A stretch of 64,000 bases of DNA from Tolypocladium sp. Sup5 PDA-1. Its lineage: Eukaryota > Ascomycota > Sordariomycetes > Hypocreales > Ophiocordycipitaceae. Below, piece by piece: positions 1-11,821 of the stretch. Location: contig JPHH03000027.1 of the NCBI GenBank assembly GCA_000750105.3, forward strand, positions 186,001 through 250,000, written 5' to 3'. Positions within the stretch are counted from its first letter, which is position 1; each line of letters opens with the position of its first letter. The position numbers and the translations under genes are program-made. The notes under the pieces are model-generated. The model saw only the letters and a list, made by a program, of their open reading frames with translations, made no database searches and had not been told where the DNA came from.

Positions 1-1
1 T

Positions 2-595
2 GGCCCCAATGAGATCGGCGGCCTCGTATTTGCTCGCCCTTTCTGCAACATCTCAGGTGAAATCGTATTCGCCGAGCCCACAAGTCCACCTTCATACCCG
101 CACTTGCAGCAATACATAGGAATGGAACCTAGCAAATCCAATACAGCACTACCACCGCGGGCACGAGGTAGCCCAAAATGCGGGCATTCGTATCTCAGAG
201 TTTTGGAGAAAACAGGTGACGTTTCTGATCCATGGCATGTCGGGCAGGCGTTTGTGGCCTTTACATGTGGGACGTGGTTTGGAGCGCGACTCGTGCTGGA
301 GGTTCTGCGGGCGGGTTGGTATGTGTCGCGGCGTGGTTGGATTCCCTCGCTGCGTTTCGCTCCGCGATCGTACCTAGAAACTTCTGAGACAATGGGGATG
401 CGTACAGACTCGATTGAACCGTGGCCATTCCAGGCTATCAATGGCCAAGGAACGCGCCGCGATGATCCCGCAGCCTGGCGTGCATCAAGTCCCGTCACTC
501 TCGTGTTGATGAGGAGTTGCTCCCTATCCGTACTTAAGCCAGAGTTGGCAACGACTCAACACTACCAACACGCGCGCCAGCTACTTTCCCATTAG
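2..595 (+). other. Open frame running in from the left edge, identity unknown
   Basis: Frame 2 is open from the window edge for about 198 codons and ends in TAG. It could be the 3' part of a gene starting outside the window, because no stop interrupts it and its first 40 codons look protein-like (a stretch reads FAEPTSPPSYPHLQQYIGME). I do not recognise a family. Later residues are Arg/Trp-rich and less convincing, and no splice signals support it. It may equally be a chance open frame or a decayed gene. Confidence 0.2.
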
Positions 596-598
596 CCG

Positions 599-3500
599 CA
601 CAGACATGCATACCTAGTATCGCCTGTCATCGTCATGGACTCAGGGCCTTCGTATCGCCATGGAGACTGGCTGGCCGAACATCTAGTCCAGGCCGCTGAT
701 GGCTTGCAGCCTTGCAGGTCTCGATCGTGGAATCGTGATGTCCACAACGGGGGCAATAAGAAGCAGGGCCTTGGGCTAGTCTGCGGCTCGTGTTCTACTT
801 CGTACGCGTGTTGTCTCTGTTGGTACCCACAATGGATGGACACTCGGGCCGTCGCCGATCCAGTCCAGATCCGCCACGAACCCCACAAGGCTCATCGGGA
901 GACTGTCCTTGTTGGCGCAGAGTTTGCCCAAGATGGTCAGGGGCAGCGGGTCTCCCGCACTTGTTCGTCTTTGTGGCCTGATCTCGGGCCCTCGAGGGCG
1001 AGTTCCGGTCTTTCCCTGACATGGGATGATATATTGCGCCCCATCGCCTGACGTCTCTTCCAAGATTTCCACAATGTGTTTTAAGAAACCAAAGAGATTC
1101 GGGTAGATCGGGGAATCGGGACATTCATTGCCGAGACGGTAGTTGGAGGATTTCAGTATTTAGACTTTGTGTACTTACGAGTGCACTTTAACTTTGACCG
1201 CAGCGCCGAAAACAGGGCGGCTGGATGAGTTCCCCTGGCCCCTGCTTTAGCTTTCAGCAGCAGCATCTTGTGGCGCGTATCTGCACGTGGCAAGAAGGCG
1301 ACGCGCAATGATGAGAAGGAGGCGCAATCCGTAGAACCCTTCCCTCATCCATGACTGCGAAGTCTCTGTTGCAAGATGACTGACTCGAAACTCCTTCCAA
1401 CCTCCGTCCTGAACACCACTAGGGTATCGCGCATGGCCGCATAGCCATCACCAGGCTCGTATGCAATGGGTCGATAATCGGCAAGACCGTGGTGGCGATG
1501 TGGCTGCGTGGTGGGGACCAAACGCTCCATCAGGAGAAACATGCGATTCAAAAAATCTCACGTCAAACGGCACTACCGCACAATCAGTTTGTGGCAAGTC
1601 CTGTCGTCGTCCTCCAAGTCGGAGCTTAGATGGCCGGCATGAAGGCAACACTTTGGTGGTTTCGTCTCGTCATCAAACAGCCGCCGGCGTGGATGGTCAT
1701 TCTGGTCTCCATCCTAACCCCTATTCCGGGCAACGTCCTGCGGGACAACCGCATCGAGTTTCACGAGAACCTTCCAATTCCCGTCTAACTCACCCTTGAG
1801 CCATTTGTAGGATATCCATAAGGAGCAGAACCTCGCCTAGAGCTTCTGCGCCTGGGGCATCTATGACGCACTTCTTTTGCCCGCTGCTGCCGTCGCAACC
1901 CGTCGATTGTGGTCAAGAAATGCGAAGAGGAGCTGAATGCTCCATGACCAATATAGGCACCAGAGAATGGGGCTTCGACACCTTGAAGCGGCCTCTTCTT
2001 CGCCTGGTATGCTGTATTTATGCGGCGACACCCGACCACAGGTCAAAATGGCGAAGATGCGGCCCATGCTTGATGCCTCTCCCAGTTGACGTTGACGCTC
2101 AAGGCTGGCCCGAGCCTATAGTGTAGACTTGGTATCCGGGCCAGGATGTACATGAACGGTGCCTGACTGGGCGGTGGTGCAGACAGTGGTGGCTCAGGCA
2201 TGGGCAACTCCGGGACCGGCCACATAGAGCCGGAAGAAATACACGAAGCACAAGCCCCAGGCCGATCCAGCACATCAGGGTACCCGGCTCTACGCTCTTG
2301 ATGACCTTGCATAATCTTCTCGTCGTCAGTCCACAGCTCCAAGAAGTTTTAAGGCCCTCACTTACCCAACCCGCTGGCGACAGCGGATGACAGGCCATCC
2401 CTCTCACACAAGGTGGCCCTTTCCCGTCGTATCGTATTCAGCTGGCGCTGAAAATTGCGAGGCACTATCTGGTGCGTAGGTATCCAAGCCGCAGAGCCCA
2501 GGGATCGAAGAGCTCGTTCCAGGGGGGGTGTTCTGAGCTCTATTAAGGAGCCCAACCCTTGGTGCCAACGGGGTGTCACGACATGTCGGAGCGGTAGATT
2601 TCGAGACCGTGAGGGCGGGGGGATGGGCTTTCTGTCCGCTGGAGGCCAAGTACGTCGGTTTGCCGCGTGATGACAACATTAAGTCGCCTCAGGTAGGCGG
2701 TGAAGCCTGGCCCAGTCTCCTTTATAATACACAGGACAAGGACGATGACCTCTCCTTCCCGGCCCTAGAAGGAGTCCACGGTGTAGCATTCAATGTTGCC
2801 AAGGCCTGCTTCAGGGAGCTGGGCGACGAGGACGCGCTTGCTCTGCGCGTACACTGTGATAACCTTGACCTTGTCCGTAGTGACAAGGTTATCACCGATG
2901 AGCCCGCGAATAACCTTGATAGCAATGGCATTCTGTCCGTTGTTGTGTGAAGCGCGACTTGGTGGTGTCGTCAACTTTGGGGGGGGCTGTGGAGAAAACA
3001 CCGGCGTCCTCCAGAGGCGAATAGGCCGCGCGCTGCAGACCGAGTGCGGTACATCTCGGCTTCGAAGAAAGGAGTTAGCTATGCAAATATAGCAGACGGG
3101 AGGCGGTCGGCCCACCACGGCAATCGGGCGCGACAGTTGGTGCCCTTTAACGTTGTGATTCTTCTGCACGATGGGGTCCGCACTCCCCTTCGCAGATGTT
3201 GGTGTGCATGCTCTCATCTCCGCGAACCAGGCCACACAGGTCCATTCTCAAGTCGGCCAGGCCAGAATCCATCAGCCAACCCGTCCAACTTGCTTTGGTC
3301 CCTACTGCCGGTCACAAAAGCCGTTTGACGAAGGCCGCCCGAGGAGACACACATGATGAAATGAGCCGCTGTGCAGCGAAGGCGAGACCGAAGGCCCGTA
3401 ATAAGGTAGGGAGGAGGGTGTGGTAGACGGCAGTAGAGCCGCTGTAAGGTATGTGGTGGTTGAGGGCTGTAGACTGTAGCTGTAACGATGGAATGTAGAC

Positions 3501-5047
3501 GAGGTAATGGATCATGGAGACGTGGTGGCGAGCGAGGTTTTTGTACCCGTCGGCGAGAGACAGTGGATTTCCATGAGCCAGAGGCGGTGAATCAGAGAGG
3601 CAGTGAATCCATTGCCGGGAAGGAGTGAATGTGAATGTGATGCGGTTGCCCGATGAGGACCCCACAAGTTGGTGTCAGTGAAGCTTGGCACCCGCGGGCC
3701 GCTGACTCCATGCAGCTACCCTATATCTCTCCTTCTTTGCATGCGTGTACTCCGTACTCGTAGGGCGTCGTCAATACACTGTCATGCTGCCAGCCGATAA
3801 CACCGCGTTTGTGTCTTCAATATCTCCGTGGCAATGGCCGGTTGGTCAGCACACGAATCTTGGGTGGTCACTGTCAGTCGCCCTGACCATGTAAGCATGT
3901 CGAAATGTCCGAACGCCGGGAGCGAGCATCGGCGATATTATCCCTGTGCGCCACTCCGGATTTACAGCCCTCGAGTCGTACCTTGCACGTAAGACGGGTA
4001 ACCGCGCGACTGCCGGATCGGCATGCTGGCAAGCCGCGCATCTCGCTCGCCCAGATCGCACACATTGATGGATCTCAATGGCGAGCGGCTGAGATGCTAT
4101 GCGGCAGCGAGAAGTCGTGGATGGCGCCGGTGGCTGGCTGACATGAACATGATTGACAGCGCCCAAGTGGTGGCGCGCCCTCCCCTCATCAAGCTCCACG
4201 GCGCCCTTCCAAAACGTCTTGCCGAAACCGCCGCTCATGGCCTTGCTTTACTGACTAATTGATCATTTGGATTCAAAACAGAAGTGACCATGCACAGAAC
4301 GAGAGAACGGGAACGAGAGAGACAGCCGTGACGTCTGATGACAAAGGATTCCAGGTTCAGGAATGCGAACTTCTCGGGTTACACGGGGACGGGAGCCGGC
4401 CGAGTGTTTCGGAGGCCCCGCCGCGGAGTTAAGGCGACGCTCCACGGCTGGGCTTTGCACAATCCCGCAGCCCGCCGTTTCCTGACAACATGACCACTCC
4501 TCAATCAGGTTTGTCCCCTTCAGGGCATTTCCATGCACCCGGGCGCTAGGCCTTAGCTTACACCACCCGACCGTCTCCGCTGAGCTGAGAGGCACAAAAC
4601 GCCTGAGCATAACATGATTGTGGAGTGACCCTTGGCCAGTATTCCCCTTATGCCCGCTCCTGGTACAGCGCTCTTTCCCCCACGGCGTGATAATCGTCCC
4701 GAGGCGGGAGGGGAAGTGGGAGCCAGACGCCAGCACTTCCCGCGAGGCCGGTTCGGCCCCCGAACAACCCGGCACCAGCCAGTACGTGCAAGCGAGTCGC
4801 CCTGGGCGAATGGCGACGCCGATTTGAAATCATTGGGTGAGCACCCGTTTGCTGTGCTACCTGGCTTGCCTGGGCACTACTCCGTAGCTACCTAGTCAGC
4901 CTAAACGATGTAGTCGGTGGCTTGGGTGCAGACACGCCGCATGTCAGTTGCAAGGCACGCCCGGAAGTGGCATGGCGAATCCGCACCCTCGTTAATTACC
5001 CGTCCGTACAGCCAAATTGCCTCCCCCGTACTCCGTACGTGCGGGCG
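599..5047. other. Gene-poor left region
   Basis: About 4.4 kb in which I can support no gene. Open frames on both strands are short, overlap each other and lack conserved motifs or splice-linked partners. The longest interesting one is 2573-2950 on the plus strand (125 codons, acidic and Val/Asp-rich at its end), which contains the hairpin listed separately. Copies of the dispersed 9-mer TACTCCGTA occur at 3748 and 4878. No transposase or reverse transcriptase remnants were recognised. Confidence 0.5.
2856..2895. repeat. Perfect 12-bp hairpin
   Basis: GTGATAACCTTG at 2856-2867 is followed 16 nt later by its exact reverse complement CAAGGTTATCAC at 2884-2895. A further related string, ATAACCTTGAT, lies about 15 bp downstream. 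The hairpin is inside an unrecognised open frame. Its role is unknown; it could be an operator-like site, a remnant of an inverted-repeat element, or chance. Confidence 0.6.
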
Positions 5048-5055
5048 TATATATA
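5048..5055 (+). promoter_or_regulatory. TATA box of the DUF3237 gene
   Basis: TATATATA lies about 290 bp before the ATG at 5346 and is followed by a C/T-rich leader, the usual arrangement in filamentous ascomycete promoters. A TACTCCGTA motif sits just upstream at 5029. Confidence 0.45.
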
Positions 5056-5345
5056 CCTTGTGCGTAGACGTCACTTTTCCGCTCCTCCGGAGTCGCGTGT
5101 CCCTGCAGAAACGAAGACCGAAGCTGTCCGAAATAGCCATCACCTCCCCCGACCTCACCCACCTCGTCCACACAGCTCACCACCAGCGACCTCACTGCCA
5201 ACGACCTCACCAATCCACAACACAGCGACGACCACGCTTCAAACGAGCTCACGCCTTCGATGGGTTTCTAGAATCTGCGGCTTTCGACAAGAAGCTTTGA
5301 ACTCACCAGAAGAGAGAGAAAGAAATAGCCGTGGCGGGTGTTCAA

Positions 5346-6433
5346 ATGGCGACCGAGACGGAGACGCTGTCGCTGCCGACGACGACGGCTCCGACCGACG
5401 CCACCGCGCCCACGGCCTGCCTCCCCGGACGCAAGCGCCGCCTCGACGAGCTCGAGTCGGTCGACTGGGACACCAGCATCGCGCCGGACCTGCGCCTGCT
5501 CGTGCCAGGGTACATCGGCGGCGCGGGACCGGCCGGTGGGATCCCATGCCCAGCCGGCCTGGCCCAGCAGCAAGAGTACCACGACGATGCCTCTGACGGC
5601 GGCAGTGGCAGGTAAGTCTACATACGAGACGATGGCCAAAGCAAACAAGTGAAAAAAAACTCCGCTTACACCCGTGCCGCGAACCAGGAGCGTCGAAGAG
5701 TCCTGCAAGCGCGCGCTGCACCACTTCCCCAGCCCGGCCGTCACGTTCCCCATGCCGACGCTCGAATTCGACTTCCGCGTCGCCGTCAGGCTGAACCCGG
5801 AGCCGTCGCGCGTCGAGAACCGCGTCAAGAAGGAGATCACCACCATTTCGACGGGCCGGTGGTCCGGGTCCTTTGGCAACGGACGGGTCATGGTACGTGC
5901 TTGTTTGCCCCTGTGGCGAGGTGTGCGTACGCAAAATTCTCGAGACTGACCGGAGATGCGAGTATAGGCCGGTGGATATGACCTCGGCCAGGCGCGAGGC
6001 TTCCGACCGATCCGCATCGTCGAGGGCGCATTTGTCATGCAGACCACCGACGAGCCGCCCGCCATGTCCGTTGAACTCCGAGCCCCCCGGCCCCGGGACA
6101 CCGTCAAACCGTGCTGACCAGACGCCACAGCCTCGAGATGCGCACGCGCGGCTCCCTCTCCGGGCCCTGCGACACCCTCGACGCCCTGCTGAGCCCCCGC
6201 CAGCCCAAGGATATCGACCCGCGCCAGTACGGCTTCCGCATGTTCGCCACCGTCAAGACGCCCGACAAGCGGTACGCCGAGATTGTCAACTGCGGCCTGT
6301 GGGTAGCCAGCGGGGTGTGGCACGGCGAGGAGCTGATTATCGAGTGAGTCTCCGCGGCCGGCGTCGGGATCTCCGATGAGTGTTTCCGAGTGCTGACTGA
6401 CTGTGGCGAAACAGCGCGTACCGCGTGACCTGA
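5346..6433 (+). CDS. DUF3237 domain protein (spliced)
   Basis: Function unknown; DUF3237 is a small beta-barrel family of fungi and bacteria. Exons read 5346-5611, 5688-5892, 5968 to about 6070, about 6113-6343 and 6415-6433; joins 1, 2 and 4 keep phase with GT-AG signals. The family core is visible: an opening strand ISTGRWSGSFGNGRVM, then AGGYDLGQ, FVMQTTDEPPAM, MRTRGSLSGP, DPRQYGFRMFATV, RYAEIVNCGLWVASG and the closing YRVT. The N-terminal 90 residues are Thr-rich low complexity with a basic GRKRRLDELE stretch. The third intron is not resolved: a CTGAC branch site is clear near 6113, but none of the possible GT/AG pairs joins the frames exactly as the family alignment predicts. The first ATG in frame was chosen (context TTCAAATGG). 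Confidence 0.75.
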
Positions 6434-7005
6434 CCAACATTCGTCGACGGCACGAGATGCAGAGAGAAACGAAGCGAAGAATGATGAAGAACGGGGCGAA
6501 GCTGTTGTTTATTGCATATCGGATCAGGATCCGCGGAGTCTGGGTCGGAGCGAGGAGTCTGGAATCCTGCGGGCTGGAAGCCAGTTTTTGGTCCGGCAAA
6601 GTGTTTTTGCATGGGAACGGCGCATGGGGATGTCTTTTTGAGGCAACGGGTTCACTGACGAACTGACCACTTTTCTGTTTGCCCCTCGGCGTGCAGTGTG
6701 AGGCGAGCCTGGTGTATCTTCTGGGGCCGCACTCGAATCCCGTAGAGCATGACAACGCCGGAGATATCGCGACGGTACTGCGACGTATATCTTGTGACCG
6801 CCTCTTGAGCTGATGGCTCGTGAGACTGAAGGGACACTTCTTTGGTCTTTGGTGATGAAATAACTTCTGCGAGATGTTAGCTGTGTAATGGCGAGGGCAT
6901 CTCAGTAACTCACCAAACACACCTGGTATCATAGTCATGTCTCATAACAATTCCAAGACCCCAACGAGTCCTGCATATCCCATGCCCACCACACAGTCGT
7001 CACCT
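6434..7005. other. Convergent 3' spacer, nothing seen
   Basis: Spacer between the 3' ends of the DUF3237 gene (plus) and POP7 (minus). It probably holds both polyadenylation regions. No supported gene; open frames here are shadows. Confidence 0.5.
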
Positions 7006-7586
7006 TCACTTCAACCTAATCACCACCTCCAAGCAACTCACCATCCTCACCCGACTCTCATCCTCCCCCTCCCCCTCCTCAATAACCACATCATCCACCG
7101 TCCCCACCGTCCCCGTCCTTACCCTCACCACGCAGTCCCCCTTCTGCTCGAACCAGCCCGCCACGCCGAGCGTCTTGGCCACCGCCTTGCCCGTGCCCAC
7201 GACCGTCACCGCCGTCCCGTCGCTGTTGTCCTCGCCGCCGCTCCGCTGCAGCGCCTGCACGCGCGCGTGCAGGGACGCGTTCTTGGGCGCCGCGGCGGTC
7301 GCGTTGCGCATCGACTTGTCGAGGAGCTTCTGCGCGCGCTTCACGGCCGACATGAAGGGCGTCGAGGAGGAGATGTAGATGATGGGCGTCTTGGACGAGG
7401 AGGGGAGCTGGCGCCGCGTGAGCGGGCGTTTTTGGACTTTGGCGCCTGGGGATGTGTTAGATGTGCGAACCAATTCACTTTATATATTGAGCGCGTACCG
7501 TCTGGTATGGGTGCTAGCTTCTTCATGGCTCCTTGCGTGGGCTTTGTAGATGAAGAAGACGTATTGTTGTCCTCTGCCCGGGCCAT
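7006..7586 (-). CDS. POP7: RNase P/MRP protein subunit POP7 (Rpp20)
   Basis: Small Alba-fold subunit of nuclear RNase P and RNase MRP, which process precursor tRNA and rRNA; POP7 normally pairs with POP6 on the P3 arm of the RNA. Exon 1 is 7499-7586 and exon 2 is 7006-7445, joined across a 53-nt intron (GTACGC...CCCAG) into 175 codons. Family marks: the conserved core PIIYISSSTPFMSAVKRAQK at about residues 55-74, then the second block VTVVGTGKAVAKTLGVAGWF and the strand VRVRTGTVGTVDDV. The acidic Glu/Gly-rich insert near the C-terminus is typical of the fungal form. It lies head to head with RAV2, 368 bp apart. Confidence 0.88.
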
Positions 7587-7954
7587 GGTGAGAACTGGGT
7601 TGAGATGAACTCGGGTTGGAGAACCTCTACGTTTGGTCGAAGTGTCGCGTGGTATTCTCTCTCTTCCTTGGACCTAGGCTCGTCTCGGTAGCCAAGTCTC
7701 AATGAGTTCTATCAGGGCTTGCGGAGGGCGTGCTGTTCGTCAGCGGAGGTCTGAAAGTTTCGGTGAGATGAGAATCGAGGTGAGCGCCGCACCCCACATA
7801 GAAATCGCTGAGGTGGTTTTAGCGGGCCCACGCCCCTAGCTCCAGCGCATCAACCTCGATGTCACCTCACCTCCAAGCTCCATCCATCGCCATCGCATCT
7901 CAACCGCATCCTCCCGGGCATGGCCGCCCTCCCACGCACCGCACCAAGCCCACC
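7587..7954. promoter_or_regulatory. Shared promoter region of POP7 and RAV2
   Basis: 368 bp between two divergently transcribed genes, so it must contain both promoters. C/T-rich blocks before the ATG at 7955 fit a leader. No clear TATA box was found. Confidence 0.45.
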
Positions 7955-9047
7955 ATGTCCCTTGCCATCTGGCCGCCCGTCTCCCCTGCAGAGCTCAAGA
8001 TCAAAGTGGCAGAGACCCAGGTACGCACCCCGGCCCTGTAACCCGATGCGCGCGCGGAACCGCTGACCCCCAGTCGCAACAGCAACGGGAGCTCGCGTGG
8101 ATCGCCAAGGAGACCATCGACGTCTGCCACGAGCTCAAGCACGGCCTCGAGGACTGCTATGCCCTGCTCGCGCCCATCGACCCGGGCAGCACGCTCGTCA
8201 TGAGCACGCCGCGCAACGAGCGGGTCAAGGGCACGATAACGCGGGTCGGCACTCGCATCGTCAAAGGCGTGCGTCATACCCCGATGTTGAACCCGATGAC
8301 ATGGAAAGCTGATGCAAGATATACATGCAGGCCCTCCACCTCCAGTTCCGCACGCTCGCCCCCCAGACCATCACCCTCTCGCCCTCGCACCCCATCCACA
8401 TCCACGCCCTCGACGCCCTCCACACGCACCTGACCCAGTCTATCGACCTCCTCGCCCTCACCACCTCCCGCCCTCCCCCCCACGACGTGCCAGCCCTCGC
8501 CTCCACCCTCACCCTCATCGCTGACTCCCTCGCCGCGTCCGCCGCCCTGCTCAAGGGCCCGCCCCTCACCGCCCCCGACGCCTCCTGGCAGACCAGCTCC
8601 TGTCCGTCGCACCACTTCACCCCACCGCTCCCCCCCAACCTCAGCTTCCACATGGGCCTGCAGGAGAGCAGCGTCGTCCTCTACCTGCGCGCCCTCGAGC
8701 CCGCCGGCGCCCCCGTCCACTTCGGCACCAAGCTCGCCCTCGCCATTGGCACCGTCCGCCGCCTCGAGCACGACGAGATGGACCTCGTCTTCCGGTTTAG
8801 GCCCGGCGGCGACGGCAGCGCTGAGTCCAAGGGCGGCAGCGCAAGACACACGCCTGAGCTGAGGTCCCTATCATCTGGGGCGGAGAGCAGGGACGTGCAG
8901 GATGTATACGTGCGGGAAAAGGTGCGCGTCGAGAGCGCCGACCCCAGCCTCATCTCGCTGTACTCCAAGCTAGGTTCCTTGAGCCACATGCTGGGCCAGA
9001 CGCGGAGGAATCTGGCCGCCGTCATGGGCGCCGACATGGACGACTGA
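7955..9047 (+). CDS. RAV2: Rogdi/RAV2-type RAVE complex subunit
   Basis: Rogdi-family protein; in yeast Rav2 joins Rav1 and Skp1 in the RAVE complex, which reassembles V1 onto Vo of the vacuolar H+-ATPase. Exons 7955-8020, 8083-8268 and 8331-9047 give 322 residues. The start gives MSLAIWPPVSPAEL, the usual fungal N-terminus, with good context (CACCATGT). Diagnostic blocks: LEDCYALLAPIDPGSTLV, RVKGTITRVGTRIVKG and LAPQTITLSPSHPI, then helices rich in Leu, and a C-terminal helix ending GADMDD. Exon 2 could begin at 8074 instead (adds three residues), since two AGs follow the CTGAC branch site. An upstream in-frame ATG at 7859 falls in the low-complexity leader and is not preferred. Confidence 0.88.
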
Positions 9048-9460
9048 AGAGCTGGCATGAAAGCTGGGCGTTATGATTTGGATACCCTGGAGTTTTATCG
9101 GGGCACATTAGCGTATGGGAATACGGCGCACGACTACAATGGCCTACATTTTTCGTAAAACTATATTTTCCGTACATTCAACATGCCTTCTACTGGAGAA
9201 GGCCCTGTTGCACTGGTCATACACTTGCTCCGCCGACGCCCTTGACAAATGAAATGGCTATGCTTCCCCAAGCCGGGTGGCGGAGTTGTCCGCGCCTAGC
9301 ATTCTTCCAGCCCTCAACTGCCCCAGCGTCCTCTCTCTGCCGCATGTAATGCCGTACCTTGAAATCGAAATGTGCTCCTCGATAGCACTCATGCTAAAAT
9401 GCCCTTGCGAAAGCCTCGGGACCTGCGTGCTCCGAAACGAGGCAACTCGGCTGCCTCTCC
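9048..9460. other. Convergent 3' spacer, nothing seen
   Basis: Spacer between RAV2 (plus) and the NIPSNAP gene (minus). A/T-rich stretches near 9130-9180 fit 3' untranslated sequence. No gene supported. Confidence 0.5.
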
Positions 9461-10586
9461 TTAGGCCACAGGCGACCAGGGCATGGGGATCAGGATTCTC
9501 GACTTCATGCTCGCAATAAGAGGCACAGTCTTGTGAACCGTGTCGCTCCAGCCCTCGACCGACCAGCTCTTCTCTCGCCGCTCCCTTCTCTCCTCGAGGT
9601 TAGCAAACTGCCAGAGGTGGTGGACCGTGTTCAAATCTCCTATCTGAACAAACCAGGCCCCAACTCCTTCCATGACCTCTCGTCGCGCCTTGAGGCCCCG
9701 TCTCCAGTGCGTCTCCCACTCCAGCAGGTTGCCCGGGTGGAGCGTGTAGGATCGCAGCTCAAAGACACCCCCCAGCTGTCGCGGGGGCGTTGTCGGCCAG
9801 AACGAAAACTCCTGCATCAGGGAGATGCTCTTCGACTTGATCATCGTCTTCAGCTTGTCGTCCAGCTCGGTAAACTCGGGGTGGTGGGTGATGGAGTGTC
9901 TAGACTCGTGATAGCCTGCGTATTTCTGGTACTCCCAGATGTGCACTGGCGATGTGGTTAGCGTCACGGTCATCTGCATTCAAGCGTAGGCATGGAAACG
10001 TACCAAAAGTGTCGCAGTCACCAATCTCGGTGCGCCAACTTCCAACCAGATGTACCTTATTCTCTGGCGAGTTGGCTATCCGAGGGTACCAGCTGCCCAC
10101 GAGTTTGACGTACTCGTCCACCATGTCGGGCTTGACCTCGTGGAAGACAATCGAGTGCACATACTTGCCTCTGGCCAAGACCTGGCTGAAGCTCGCCTGG
10201 ATCTGGGCCTCCATTTCTCTGCCTTCCTTGGTGCCGTAGATGAGGTTCGAGAGCGGGCCCGACTTGCGGTCGCGCTCACTCTGGTTCAGCTCGGCGGTGG
10301 CCCCTGTAGCGTTCTGGGATGAGCTTTGATCCGACATCTCGGACGACGAAGAACCAGCGGATTTCTGGGCGGCCAACGCACGTGCTCCCCGTTCTCTCTG
10401 CGCCTCCACCAGCTGCTCTCGGAATGCTCTCTGCTTGCTGTTGAATGACTCGACCGACGACGACGAGGGCTCGATGTCGCCCATTGACGGTGTCTTGGAC
10501 TGCATCAATGCTGTGGTGCTCAAGGCTCTTGCACCAGCACGCGGGGTTGCCGCGACGGCACGGCGAGTGAGGCTTCGGGACAACAT
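9461..10586 (-). CDS. Mitochondrial NIPSNAP family protein
   Basis: NIPSNAP proteins are mitochondrial, with two ferredoxin-like alpha-beta domains; their biochemical role is not settled, with links to mitophagy signalling in animals. Exon 1 is 10004-10586 and exon 2 is 9461-9945, joined across a 58-nt intron (GTACGT...CCAG) to give 355 residues. The N-terminus (MLSRSLTRRAVAATPRAGAR) is Arg/Ala/Ser-rich without acids, a good matrix-targeting sequence. The first domain holds KYVHSIVFHEVKPDMVDEY and HLVGSWRTEIGDCDTF; the junction gives VHIWEYQKYAGY, a family hallmark; the second domain contains FELRSYTLHPGNLLEWETHW and ends with HHLWQFANLEERRERR. A Ser/Gln-rich linker (about residues 45-100) is poorly conserved. 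Confidence 0.87.
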
Positions 10587-10643
10587 GGCGTCAGGGTGTA
10601 AGGAGCTCTGTGCTGAAGCTCTGGAAGGACGAGACCAAGGTTG

Positions 10644-11180
10644 ATGCCTCAGAGCAGCTCGAGGTTCACAGCCCGTCAGAAGAAGACGAGGTGGTTCGAA
10701 GCGGGCAGAAAATGCAGCAAATGCAGAGAGCGGCAGCTGGTCTTGGACGGCACGGCACAGAGCAGAGCGCAGGAGCTCGAGGCGTTGCAGACGTCGTACT
10801 GGAGGGCAGCCTCGACGGGCTATTGGATGCTTTTGGACAGGTACGTTGCAGCAGGTCGCTCACCCCGCACTTTTCGCGGTCGGGGGTACAGAGGAGTTAT
10901 GCAATGTTGAGGTAATAGAGAAGGATGGTTGGATGGACGAGGCGCGTGCTTGCAATAGGTCGATGCTGATTGAACGACCTCCGCGCGTGTGGTATGTTTG
11001 GGGGAGAACCGTTGGAGCTTGGTTGCTCGGGAGTCGAGGTACGTATCCCCCAGCGTCTGTGCCTCCTCTTTCTGGGCAGGAACTCCCAGTGGTGCACCGA
11101 GCTCGCTGGAGCTAATGATGTCACATGGTCTCAGTGTGTGGTCACGTGAATCGATCACTTGGAGTAACGCGGGGAAGTAG
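10644..11180 (+). CDS. Possible small three-exon gene, unrecognised
   Basis: Exons 10644-10840, 10959-11038 and 11080-11180 splice in phase to 125 residues: donors GTACGT at 10841 and GTACGT at 11039, acceptors AATAG and GGCAG. The N-terminal part is basic with a CxxC pair (RKCSKCRERQL) and continues into an aromatic stretch (LQTSYWRAASTGYWMLLDR). Two near-perfect donors and a total divisible by three favour a real gene. Against it: no family recognised, the middle exon is short, and its start lies only 57 bp from the NIPSNAP start on the other strand, so the region may instead be NIPSNAP leader. Confidence 0.3.
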
Positions 11181-11400
11181 CGGAAAAACGCTTTGTGCGG
11201 ACTCCGGCCATTCCTGGGCCCAAATCCAAAGTTGCTGCCTGAGGCTGCAACGGCGGCTCGGCTACGGCGCTCAACCCGCCGGCAGAGAGCTCTGCTGGTC
11301 TGGTCGTCGAAAAAGGCTCGTCTTGAAGACTCCATCTCGAGCAACCTCGCCACGCCATCAACCCATTCCGACCCTCGCGATACCCACGAAACCGCCCATC

Positions 11401-11821
11401 ATGTCTTGGCTCGGCGTCACCCCCTTCAAGAAGTTCCCGGCTCCTTTCCGTACGTTAATTCCGGCTCCCCGATGCGGCCGCGACGGGTCACAGACACGAG
11501 ACTAACCAGGACAACAGTGAAGCCGATGTGGCCCTTCTTCGCTGCCGGTACGTGACTCGACGATATCCGCGACGAATTTGGCGCACCCGATTCGAAATTA
11601 CTGCGACAATTCGCGCGGGCGTGGATGGACGGCGATTAACGGAGTTGCAGGTCTGATCATTGCCTACGGCGCCAACTCTGCCCAGAACGCCATGATGGCC
11701 TGTACGAAAGCCCCCATCCGATTTCGAGTTGCCGAGAGCACAATACTGACGAGAATGAACAGCCGACGAGTGGAAGAACGACCCGCGCAACCCCAACGCC
11801 AAGACCGGCCCCGGCCACTAA
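11401..11821 (+). CDS. ATP18: F1Fo ATP synthase subunit j/i (Atp18)
   Basis: Small single-pass subunit of the mitochondrial F1Fo ATP synthase, in the membrane part near subunit a. Four tiny exons (11401-11449, 11518-11547, 11651-11701, 11763-11821) splice in phase to 62 residues. Family marks: the start MSWLGVTPFKKFPAPF, then LKPMWPFFAAGLIIAYGANS (membrane helix about residues 18-36), and the tail WKNDPRNPNAKTGPGH. Exons this small break every long open frame here, so the gene is easily missed. All donors are GTACG-type and intron 1 contains CTAAC. Confidence 0.93.

Noticed and set aside
5268..6938. 556-codon minus-strand open frame
   Set aside because: Runs through exons and introns of the DUF3237 gene on the plus strand and has no family features; open because of base composition.
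8274..8849. 191-codon minus-strand Gly/Glu-rich open frame
   Set aside because: Shadow of RAV2 exon 3.
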